Origin: Chaetorhynchus papuensis
Taxonomy: Eukaryota; Chordata; Aves; Passeriformes; Rhipiduridae
NCBI GenBank assembly: GCA_013396525.1
Contig: VWYX01000660.1
Location: 307,560-371,559, forward strand
Direction of reading: 5' to 3'
Length of the DNA: 64,000 bases
Positions 36,601 to 48,600 of the stretch are shown in pieces. The notes beneath the pieces were generated by a model. The model was given only the letters and a program-made list of their open reading frames with translations. It was not told where the DNA came from and did not search any database. The stretch's first letter is position 1, and every line of letters begins with the position of its first letter. The translations under genes and the position numbers were made by a program.

Positions 36601-39600
36601 GGAGCAGTTTTCCCGTGTGTGGATGGGACTGAGGTGAAGCAGTGTGTCCTAAGAGTTGGGCAGAAATCTCGTGCTGAGGACATCCCAAACCCACTGTGTT
36701 TATTGCCTTGAGTGGGTTTGAAGTTGTCTAATGGTGTTACCTAATCTAGTGATGAGGCAGCTTCCACTTAACTTGCCTGTCCTGGGTTGTAGGAGGCTGA
36801 AATGCTCACGAGGATTAAAACAAATCCTGGGGATGCACACCCAGTTAGCTCTGCTCTACAGTGATTGTGTTCTGACTTGTTTCCTCTGGCTGCCTTGGAA
36901 GCTCTGCTGGAGCCAGGGCTGCTGCTTAATGAATATCCCCAGTCCTGGGAAAGTAATTAAGCTTCCCTATAAAAGTCACGGGCATAAATTCTCTCTTGGC
37001 TTTTCTTCAAGGAGTCGCTTTGGCTTTCACCATCAGATGGTTCTCTGTGAGTCTTTTCAGTGCCTCATGGTCAATCCTTTTCTTTTTATCAGGATGTGTA
37101 GCACATTTCTCACGTCCTCACTGGCAAGTTTTCCAGCAGTTTTTTTCCTGTTGGTCAGGAGTACTGGGTTATATTTTTGAAAAAGACAGGAATGTTAAAC
37201 TTACCTTGGCATTTGTCCCTATAATCCTGGCTCTGTGATCTGTGAAACAGGAGAGTGGCCTGCCTGTGAGATGCTGCATTTACCTTCTCCCTAAAGCCTT
37301 CCCTGTGTCCCCAGGTGAGGGTTCAGGCAGTCAGGAGGACCAGCTGTGTACGGCCCTGGTGAACCAGCTGAACAAGTTTGCTGACAAGGAGACCCTCATC
37401 CAGTTCCTGCGCTGCTTCCTGCTGGAATCCAACTCCTCCTCAGTGAGGTGGCAGGCCCACTGCCTGGCCCTGCACATCTACAGGTGAGCTGGGCAGCCTG
37501 GCCTTGGCCTCGGCCCTGCCCTGGGACTGGCTCAGTGCCAGAGCCCCTCTCCTGAAGGACCCTGGAGCCTGCAGGTGTTGCCCCCCTGGAATTACCCTCC
37601 CTGGTTTGCAGTTACTGGGGTGGAGGTAAAAGCTGTGACTTATCCATGATCAATCTCAGTTGTCATCTGCAAGCAGCATTTTATTTCTGTCTCCACAATC
37701 CGACTCCTGACGTGACCAGGAGCAGGTGTTGGTGGGCAAAGTGAATTTCTGAGGCAGATCCAGGCTCACACGGTGAAAAGCTGGGAGCTGTGTAGGGAAA
37801 GGAGCACTTCAGGGGGCTGGGCTCCTTCAGAGCTCTGTTCAGTTGTTGCAGGACAGCTGCTTTCATTTTGGAGTGCTGGAACACAGCTGGGTTCAAGGAG
37901 TGCTGGGTTTTAGCTCCGTGAGCTCTGCAGGATGATGGTTTCCCAGTTTGGTGAACTGGAGCTTGTGTTCTTCTGCACAAGAGCTGTGCCATCCTCAGGG
38001 GCCTGACTGTCTGTAATCCACTCAACAGGAACTCCAACAAGTCTCAGCAGGAGTTGCTGCTGGATCTCATGTGGTCCATCTGGCCAGAGCTGCCAGCCTA
38101 TGGAAGAAAGGCTGCCCAGTTTGTAGATCTCCTGGGATACTTCTCCCTGAAAACACAACAGACTGAGAAAAAGGTACAGTGGCATTCCAGAAAGGAGGTA
38201 CAGCATCCCAGGTGCTCATTTGTGATACAGCTGGGACAGATTTCCCGTCAGAAGAGCTTCTGGGTGAAATTGTTTGTGTTCCTAGAACTTTAATGTTAAA
38301 AAAAAGCAGGATCCTTTAAAAATTAGGAAGTTTGGATTTTTGTTTTACTGTTTTGAGGGTGAAATTATCCTGGTGAGTTTTTTATTTATTGAGAAAGATT
38401 AGAGAGGAATATGGGACAACAATAAGGGGAAAGAGATACCAGATGAGGAGACAAAAGTGACAAAAGAGAAGGATTTCTAAGACTTCTTTCCCACAGGAGG
38501 CTTTTGTGGATCTGGCAGCTGCAGTTTACAGATTTTTGATACTGCAACTCCTAGAAATCTTTTGTAACTGTGATTTTTGAGCAAAGGAAGTGGTGGCCTC
38601 TTTTAGGGGATCAGTGGGATTGGGAACAAATAATTTAGAGCCATTGATACTTGAATGAGTATGGTTAAAGAGCTGAGAATGCCATACAAATCTTGGCAGG
38701 CATTTGCAGTGATTGACTGACAAACAGCACCACTTGTGTAAATCTCTAATTTTAGGATTGATTACAGTCCTGGGTAATGATTGAAAGACATCAGTTCCTG
38801 TGGGTGCAGTGTGTGCCTCTTCTGGAGGGCCTGGAACACCACAGGATGAGGGGTATTTGTGTCTGTGTAGCAATAAGAGCATTGCTTTGAGGACTCTTTT
38901 CCTGGTTGTGTTTCAGCTGAAGGAATATTCCCAAAAGGCTGTGGAGATCCTCCGGACTCAAAACCACATTCTCACCAACCACCCCAACTCCAACATCTAC
39001 AAGTGAGTCACTTCTGCAGTGCCTTTGATCCACGTCCCTGAGGGGCTTTCCAGCTGAGCTCCCTCTGTGGGGAGCACACAGCTCTGCTGGTGGGATGGTG
39101 CTGGGGATGGACCCTGCTGAGGTTCTGTCTCTGCTGGGCTCAGGAGAGCAGCAGAGTCCTTCCTGCCAGGTGGAAACCTGGCATTCTGTGCCCCACCAGC
39201 AGGGCTTGGCTTCAGCTCTCCTGCTTTCACCATCAGCAAATGTTATAAAATCGTAGTAGAGATTGCAGATTTAATTGGCGTGTTCTTGGTCCCACCTTGG
39301 CAGTTGATAATTACACTGGAAATGCTGTTTTAACGAAAAGCAGTTTTTTCCTGTGTGATTTACATTGTAACAGTTCTGTTTACATTGGGACTGGGGGAAA
39401 TTAAAGTGATTCTGGTTGAATGGCCCCTGTTTAACCGCAGCAAATGCCCAGTTCCACGTGTCAGTGTTGTTCCCTCATTCCAGCACCTTGTCTGGGCTCG
39501 TGGAATTCGATGGCTACTACCTGGAGAGTGATCCTTGCCTTGTCTGCAACAACCCCGAGGTGCCCTTCTGTGTAAGTAACCCTGGAATCACAGAATCATG

Positions 39601-42600
39601 GAATATCCTGAGCTGGAAAGGGCCCACAAGGATAGAATCCAGCTCCTGGCCCTGCACAGACACCCCAGCAATCCCACCCTGTGCCTCAGAGTGTTGTCCA
39701 AACGCTCCTGGAGCTCTGGCAGCCTCGGGGCCGTGCCCATTCCCTGGGGAGCCTGGGCAGTGCCCAGCACCCTCTGGGGGAAGAACCTTTCCTGATATCC
39801 AACCTGACCCTGCCCTGGCACAGCTCCAGCTGCTCTGCATGACACCAGCTGTAACTGCTGTTATTAAATCCTTTCCAGTGGTAGGGATCCCAGCCATTTC
39901 CAGCTGTGCTTTCCTGTGTCCCTGATGTTTTGGGATGCCCTCAGTGGTCCTTGGTTTGTCTCCCCAGTGCATCAGGGATCCCAGCTGTTTCCAGCTATGC
40001 TTTCCTGTGTCCCTGAGGTTTTTGGGATGCCCTCAGACAGGCAGTGGCCCTTGATTTGTCTCCCCAGTACATCAGGGATCCCAGCCATGTCCAGCTGTGG
40101 GTTCCTATGTCCCTGAGGCTTTTGGGATGCCCTCAGTGGTCCTTGGTTTGTCTCCCCCGTACATCAGGGATCCCAGCTGTTTCCAGCTGTGCTTTCCTGT
40201 GTCCCTGAGGTTTTGGGATGCCCTCAGACAGGCAGTGGTCCTTGGTTTGTCTCCCCAGTACATCAAGCTCTCCTCCATCAAAGTGGACACGCGCTACACG
40301 ACCACGCAGCAGGTGGTGAAGCTCATTGGCAGCCACACCATCAGCAAGGTGACAGTGAAGATTGGAGACCTGAAACGGACCAAGATGGTGCGAACCATCA
40401 ACCTCTACTACAACAACAGGACCGTGCAGGCCATCGTGGAGCTGAAGAACAAGTATGTTCATCATGTTTTGTGTGCAGTCTCTGCATTTGATTCGTTCCC
40501 TTGGCTTCTCGTTTTCCCCAAGGTTCCTCCTTGGACTATCACTCATCACTCTCAGCCCACATTGGGTGGGATTGTTCTGAATCCCCTACAATTGTTGAAG
40601 AAAAGATTCAGATTTCCTCTGAAGCTTAAAAAATGTCTATAAAATTTGTGGATTCCAACTTTGTCCAGGCTCGCTTTTAAGCACCTGACTTAATTGTGTG
40701 GGAACCAGTGGTAATAGCAAGAGCACTTCATGGGTAGTTTGACTCCAAAAGGGATTTGGACTTTGCAGCATGTCCAGGAATGCTGAAAGCATTAACAGTG
40801 TTTGTTTGAAGCCACAGAGTAGAATTAAAATGAGAAGTTGGATGGTCTCACTCTCAGCTCTGCTTTACCTACCAGAAATGGCTCCTTTTCAACACACTGC
40901 TCAGTCTGGAGCCAGTCCTGCTTATGTGCTTCCCCTCCTTACTTCTTGAGATGTTCTCACCAGAATCAGATCTCTCTGGCTTAGGGATTAATCTGTGCCC
41001 GCTGCTTATTGCTTATTTGAAGTCTTAATCCTCTGTGACATCACAAGTGGCTGCTGTGGAGAGGATTATGATGTCACAAAGAGAGGATTCTGACTTCAGG
41101 TTGAGAATAAGCAGTGGGAGCAGATGAGATCTTTAAGAAATAAATATCCTGTTTTCATGCAAATGTCCTTACTAATAAAAAAATGGAGGTGAAAATCCCT
41201 AGAAAATGTCTGTAGAATTAAAGTTTTTCCATGAGGCATCAACAGCTCTTTAATCCCAAACAGTCTCTCTCTATGAAGAGGATAAAGGCTTAAAATGTAT
41301 TTCTGGCTACATATCATGTCAATACAGAAGCTAAGGAAACGAATCCTAGAACTGCTCTCCATTCATCCCAGTTAAAGGAGATTTGGAGCCGAGACGGTTC
41401 CATTTGGCTTCTCCTCGCACGTGGGTGGGGAGGGAACTTCCCTCTGGAAAACCTTCCTTCCTTTCCTTCCCTTCCTTCCCCCCTTCCCTGCCCTCCCCTC
41501 CTGCAGGCCGGCTCGCTGGCACAAGGCCAAGAAGGTGCAGCTGACGCCGGGGCAGACAGAGGTGAAGATCGATCTGCCCCTGCCCATCGTGGCCTCCAAC
41601 CTGATGATCGAGTTCGCCGACTTCTACGAGAACTACCAGGCGTCCACGGAGACCCTGCAGTGCCCGCGCTGCAGCGCCTCGGTGCCCGCCAACCCCGGCG
41701 TGTGCGGCAACTGCGGCGAGAACGTCTACCAGTGCCACAAGTGCAGGTGTGTGTGTGCCCAGGGTCACTGTGTGTGCCCCCAGGGTCACTGTGTGTGTGC
41801 CCAGGGTCACTGTGTGTGCCCCCAGGGTCACTGTGTGTGTGCCCAGTGTCACTGTGTGTGTGCCCAGTGTCACTGTGTGTGTGCCCAGAACGTCTACCAG
41901 TGCCACAAGTGCAGGTGTGTGTGTGTGCCCAGGGTCACTGTGTGTGCCCCCAGGGTCACTGTGTGTGCCCAGTGTCACTGTGTGTGTGCCCCCAGGGTCA
42001 CTGTGTGTGTGCCCAGTGCCACTGTGTGTGTGCCCTGTGTGCCCAGTGTCACTGTGTGTGTGCCCAGAACGTCTACCAGTGCCACAAGTGCAGGTGTGTG
42101 TGTGTGCCCAGGGTCACTGTGTGTGTGCCCCCAGGGTCACTGTGTGTGTGCCCAGTGTCACTGTGTTTGTGCCCAGTGTCACTGTGTGTGTGCCCAGAAC
42201 GTCTACCAGTGCCACAAGTGCAGGGGTGTGTGTGTGTGCCCAGGGTCACTGTGTGTGCCCAGTGTCACTGTGTATGTGCCCAGAGTCACTGTGTGTGTGC
42301 CCAGTGTCACTGTGTGTGTACCCAGTGTCACTGTGTGTGCCCAGAGTCACTGTGTGTGTGCCCAGTGTCACTGTGTTTGTGCCCAGTGTCACTGTGTGTG
42401 TGCCCAGAACGTCTACCAGTGCCACAAGTGCAGGTGTGTGTGTGTGCCCAGTGTCACTGTGTGTGCCCAGGGTCACTGCGTGTGCCCAGAGTCACTGTGT
42501 GTGTGCCCTGTGTGCCCAGTGTCACTGTGTGTGTGCCCAGTGTCACTGTGTGTGTGCCCAGGGTCACTGTGTGTGCCCAGTGTCACTGTGTGTGTGCCCA

Positions 42601-45600
42601 GTGTCACTGTGTGTGTGCCCCCAGGGTCATTGTGTGTGCCCAGAGTCACTGTGTGTGCCCAGGGTCACTGTGTGTGTGCCCTGTGTGCCCAGTGTCACTG
42701 TGTGTGTGCCCAGAGTCACTGTGTGTGTGCCCAGAACGTTTACCAGTGCCACAAGTGCAGGTGTGTGTGTGTGCCCAGTGTCACTGTGTGTGCCCAGGGT
42801 CACTGTGTGTGTGCGCAGTGTCACTGTGTGTCCCCAGTGTGTGTAGCAGTGCCACCAGTGCAGGTCTGTGTGTCCCCAGTGTGTGTAGCAGTGCCACCAG
42901 TGCAGGTCTGTGTGTCCCCAGTGTCACTGTGTGTCCCCAGTGTCCCCAGTGTGTGTAGCAGTGCCACCAGTGCAGGTCTGTGTGTCCCCAGTGTGTGTAG
43001 CAGTGCCACCAGTGCAGGTCTGTGTGTCCCCCACAGCCCTGCTGGGTGCCCCACACCCCTGCCATGTAAATCCCCCACTCTGGTTAATACAAGCACAATC
43101 AAATTAGTGGGGAAGTATAAAACAGGCTTACAGGGATTTAATGTAATTCAGGCTAACAAAGGGAGCCTGCGAGCACAATGCTCACAGAGCTGAAGTTTCA
43201 CATGGAGCCCTCCAAGTTCGCAGCACAGAATTCCCGGGAGCAGGTTCTTTTTGGCCTGCCTGGGCTGGAGTTCAGCTGTGGGATTGCTGGGGTTCCCCCA
43301 GGATCGCTGGCTGGGGCTGGACACGAAGTTCTATTCAGGGCTTTTGTTGTGCTCTCCTCATTCAGAGCAGGCTCAGGGGTAATTTACTGTGTGCTATTCA
43401 CACTTCCACTACAGCCTTAGAAATCCTTCTCTTTTGTCACTTTTGTCTCCTTATCTGATACCTCTTTCCCCTTATTGTTGTCCCATATTCCTCTCTAATT
43501 CTCACGGGATTCGAGGTGTTTAGCAGCCTCTTTCCTGGTGATTGCTGGTGTGTGGAAAGGTTTCCCCATCCCTTCTTGAGTTCTGGGAGCTGTAGATCAG
43601 TTCTGCTGCCTTGGTGTGCAGTGGGGTAAGAAGTGCTGCAGTCAGTCCCACTGCAAAGCCCAGACCCTACAAACCAGAACAGTTCCTTTGTCTGTGTTCT
43701 CCTGAAGGACACAGTGCCCTAGCCTGACTTGCTACTGGGAATTGCTGTCATTGAAGTAGAATTGTTAGGAACAAATTCCATTCCTGCTTTTTCCAGCCAG
43801 AATGTGGCACTGCTGTAAGGATTTTTTTGTAGATTGTGATTCTCATGTATTTCCCTTCCCAGGGCAGTCTGGTCACTGAGATGTTGTGCAGGTTTGGCCA
43901 AATTTGGAGGAGAATATCCTCTTGAGGGAAGGCAGGTTACAACCACCCCTCCCCCGCCACATTCGGGAAAAAAGAAATTTTCCTCAGAGGAAAGTGAAAG
44001 AGATAAAACCTATTTATTTAACAAACACACAGGAAAGGATAATAATGCTAAATAATAAAATCTCTCGCTGTGGAGAGAAACCTGGAAAGATTTCAGAGTC
44101 CTTCTGTGGCTGTAGGTGTAGGGCTCTATCCTCGTCCTCGGCACTGGGTCGGCATGGGCCCCCTCCAGGGCCTCGGTGTGTTCTGATGTTGTGAAGCAGT
44201 CCAGAAGAGAAGAAAGGAAAAAAAACAAAACCCAGAAGTCCCAGGAAAACAAAGTTAACTCTCCCTCTGGAGAAAGGAGCCGAGAGCTGGCTGGAAAGCA
44301 AGGTTGCTTCCTCCATGCTCTTGCTGCTGCCACTGGTGAGAACCCAGAGAGGAGTGTCTGTGTCCTTGAACAATTGTTTTGAAAAGTTAGCTCAGTCTTT
44401 TTCCTCTTCCCCCTCTCAGGCTCAGTTTAAAGGCACAGAAAGGCACTAGAATTGATTTCTAGAGCAGACAAGAGGGGATACACATATCATAATGTCACCC
44501 CAGGACAGATGTTTTAAGAGCTACCCACCTCTTTTAGCTGAGTCCGTTCAGTTCATTTCATTGCCTCAGTTGCCTCGAGCTGCAGGTTTGGAGCTGCTGC
44601 TTTGCCTTTCAGGTCCATCAATTACGATGAGAAGGATCCCTTCCTGTGCAACGCCTGTGGCTTCTGTAAATACGCCCGCTTCGACTTCATGCTCTACGCC
44701 AAGCCCTGCTGCGCCGTGGATCCCATCGAGAACGAGGAGGATCGCAAGAAGGTGAGGCTGGAGCAGGGCCAGGCAGAGGATGCTGGAGCTCTTGGCCAGT
44801 GTGGGCACAGCAGGGCTCCATCCCCTCTCAAATCAGTGCTCCTTCAAGGCTCCTCACTGATTGATGCACTCCGTGTTTGTGTCTTGCTCCACCAAATGTG
44901 AAACTCTTCAAAAGCCATCATTCAGAGCCTCACTTATGAACTGGCTGCATCTCTTTGCCTTGCTGTAGAAGGGGATGGATTTGGGTTGTTCTGTTTGCTT
45001 CCCATCCCACGTGAGGAGCCCTGCTAGTGATGAAGAACCCACTACCTCCGTGTGCTGTCCAAAGGATCGGTGTGGTCAGTGTGGTGTCACAGGGTGTGCT
45101 CAGTGCAGTGTCACAGGGTGTGCTCAGTGCAGTGTCACAGGGTGTGCTCAGTGTGGTGTCACCAGAGTGCTTCTCAGGGCAGAACCAAGCTGCAGGGTCA
45201 CCATTTAGTGATTTTCCCCCCCCTCCCTCATAGAAAGGCAAAAGAGAAGACTTGGAGCTTGGTGGTTTGTAGTTCTGAGTATGAACTAAGAGATTCCTTT
45301 CCTTTTTCCTTCGTAGGCGGTGACAAACATCAACACTCTGCTGGACAAGGCTGACAGGGTGTATCACCAGCTGATGGGACACCGCCCGCAGCTGGAGAAC
45401 CTCCTGTGCAAAGTGAACGAGGCAGCCCCTGAAAAGCCCCAGGTAACGGGGCAGGTGCAGCTTGCCCAGACCTCCAGGCTGGGACAGACTGCCCTTGGCT
45501 CTGCCCGAGGCAGTCCTTGCCTCAGACTTGTTATTTCTGTGTGGAGCCTCCATATGGGATTCCTCTCTGCTCTCCCCTGTTGCAGGACGAGTCGAGCAGC

Positions 45601-48600
45601 AGTGGAGGGATCAGTTCTACCTCAGCCAGTGTGAACAGGTACATCCTGCAGTTAGCCCAGGAGTACTGTGGGGACTGCAAGAACTCCTTCGATGAACTTT
45701 CCAAAATCATCCAGGTACGATGTGCTTTGGTTTGGATTTGGGTCAGTTGTTCACTAGAAATAAAAACCAAAACGTTGCCACTATTAATTTAATAATGTCA
45801 TTAATAACAGGTGATCAGCTGCATATTTTCAGGGAAATAATAAAATAATAATTTCTAAAAGCTAGGTATTAATTACTAAAAATCCAGCTAGCTTGTGAAA
45901 CTGGTTTTCTCAGCAGCTACATCATGGAGAGCAGGAGACTGAACAGATGGTTAATTAAAGAGAATAGAATTTTTGCATGTATCCAAAGTGTTTCAAAACA
46001 CACCAGGCTAAAAGGTGACCTACAGAAGGGTTTTATAAATTAAATGTATTTATTTGTGTTCAACAATTCACATGAAAGAGCACTGAAAAACCTGCTATAT
46101 CACAAATGTCCTTTTGGCTGTGATATTTAAGCACATTAAATATATTTAGCTCTTTCTATAAAGAATAAATGACTCTGACTTGCTCTGCCAGTATTAATAG
46201 TAATTAATACTATGGATTTGTCACATTTCCAGTGCTACATTGCATGTAGTGTAAACAGCAGTGCAGATAACTGGGAGTTGGGCTGATAATTCCTAGTGGA
46301 TTTCCCATGAAGGATTTCAAGTTTGGAAACACTCGGTTAAAAATGTTTCTCCACAAAATACATAGTGAAAATAACCTGTGACTGGGACTGGCGTTATGTG
46401 CTGGCTCAGAATTCCCTGTCTGTGTTCCCAGAAAGTGTTTGCCTCCAGGAAGGAGCTGCTGGAGTACGACCTGCAGCAGCGCGAGGCGGCCACCAAGTCG
46501 TCGCGCAGCTCGGCGCAGCCCACGTTCACGGCCAGCCAGTACCGCGCGCTGTCCGTGCTGGGCTGCGGCCACACCTCGTCCACCAAGTGCTACGGCTGCG
46601 CCTCGGCCGTCACCGAGCACTGCATCACCCTGCTGCGGGCCCTGGCCACCAACGGGGCCATCCGGCACATCCTGGTGGCCCAGGGCCTCATCCGCGAGCT
46701 CTTCGACTACAACCTGCGCCGCGGCGCGGCCGCCATGCGCGAGGAGGTGCGGCAGCTCATGTGCCTGCTGACCAGGTGAGAGCTGCTCCGGGCACTCCTC
46801 TTCCTCATCCTTCAGTGTACTAGTGTGCTGGTTTGGCCAAATTTGGAGGAGAATATCCTCTNNNNNNNNNNNNNNNNNNNNNNNNNNNNNNNNNNNNNNN
46901 NNNNNNNNNNNNNNNNNNNNNNNNNNNNNNNNNNNNNNNNNNNNNNNNNNNNNNNNNNNNNNNNNNNNNNNNNNNNNNNNNNNNNNNNNNNNNNNNNNNN
47001 NNNNNNNNNNNNNNNNNNNNNNNNNNNNNNNNNNNNNNNNNNNNNNNNNNNNNNNNNNNNNNNNNNNNNNNNNNNNNNNNNNNNNNNNNNNNNNNNNNNN
47101 NNNNNNNNNNNNNNNNNNNNNNNNNNNNNNNNNNNNNNNNNNNNNNNNNNNNNNNNNNNNNNNNNNNNNNNNNNNNNNNNNNNNNNNNNNNNNNNNNNNN
47201 NNNNNNNNNNNNNNNNNNNNNNNNNNNNNNNNNNNNNNNNNNNNNNNNNNNNNNNNNNNNNNNNNNNNNNNNNNNNNNNNNNNNNNNNNNNNNNNNNNNN
47301 NNNNNNNNNNNNNNNNNNNNNNNNNNNNNNNNNNNNNNNNNNNNNNNNNNNNNNNNNNNNNNNNNNNNNNNNNNNNNNNNNNNNNNNNNNNNNNNNNNNN
47401 NNNNNNNNNNNNNNNNNNNNNNNNNNNNNNNNNNNNNNNNNNNNNNNNNNNNNNNNNNNNNNNNNNNNNNNNNNNNNNNNNNNNNNNNNNNNNNNNNNNN
47501 NNNNNNNNNNNNNNNNNNNNNNNNNNNNNNNNNNNNNNNNNNNNNNNNNNNNNNNNNNNNNNNNNNNNNNNNNNNNNNNNNNNNNNNNNNNNNNNNNNNN
47601 NNNNNNNNNNNNNNNNNNNNNNNNNNNNNNNNNNNNNNNNNNNNNNNNNNNNNNNNNNNNNNNNNNNNNNNNNNNNNNNNNNNNNNNNNNNNNNNNNNNN
47701 NNNNNNNNNNNNNNNNNNNNNGAAGGTCCAGTAGTGGCTATGTAGCTCCTGTCCTCTGGGTATCCAGTGGAAGGGGGGTGTCTGTGGTGTTCAGAATCCC
47801 AGATTATATCCAGGATGGAATGCTTGGTTCCTCCTTCTGGGTGGAGCATCTCACAATGGGATGATGAGTCATGAGGCAAGGCGTGGATGGCCTCATTAAC
47901 AGGAGATGATCCGGAGGGAGTTATCTACAGGACACTGATGGGCCATTAATCAGGAGATAGTCCGGAGGGAGGAGGCAGGGAAACACTGTCCCACCTGGTT
48001 TCAGCAACTCATGAAATCTCTCACTGTGGAGAGAAACCTGGAAAGATTTCAGAGTCCTTCCATAGGCACAGATGTGAGTCTCTATCCTCCTCCTCAGAGC
48101 TGGGTCGGTGGGCCCCCCCCAGGGCCTCGGAAGAAAGTTCTCCCAGTGTGCTCCGATGTTGTGAAACAGTCCCAAAGAGAAGAAAAGGAGAGGAAAAAAA
48201 ACCCCAAAAATCCCAGGAAATCTGGGGTTGTAATTGAATTGTAATAGAATACACTGCAACCCAGGACGCTTAGGAAGGAAAAGCCTCATAGGAGGAGTTG
48301 CCTCAGAATCACAAAGTGGTCTGGGTTGGAAGAGACCTGAGAGACCACCCAGTTCCACCCCGTGCCATGGGTGTGTCTTACACAGCAAAGTGTAACCTCC
48401 AACTCCAGCCCTTGTTCATTTGTTATCAGCTAAGTTGAACTCCCAGGAGTTTTTGGCATTTAGCACAAGCAGAGCATAACAGTGTTCTCTTTTTCCTCCT
48501 GGAATCAGGGACAATCCAGAGGCCACCCAGCAAATGAATGACTTGATCATTGGGAAGGTTTCTGCGGCTCTGAAGGGACACTGGGCAAATCCAGACTTGG

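Noticed and set aside
39916..40258. Extra exon copies upstream of w58
   Set aside because: The copies hold only the acceptor and about 7 bases of exon, then diverge, and their frames stop; they are decoys, not duplicated exons.
41346..43193. Open frames of 210 to 590 codons on both strands over the GT-rich array
   Set aside because: They are by-products of a stop-free tandem repeat; only the first part (to 41746) is exon w59. The + frame is discussed as a finding, not annotated as a gene.
43437..43712. 91-codon - strand open frame with retroelement-like flavour
   Set aside because: No motif of any viral or transposon protein that I can name. Part of it is the shared 83-bp repeat, so I list only the repeat.
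46812..47879. Open frames spanning the 860-base gap
   Set aside because: They consist almost entirely of N, so they carry no information.
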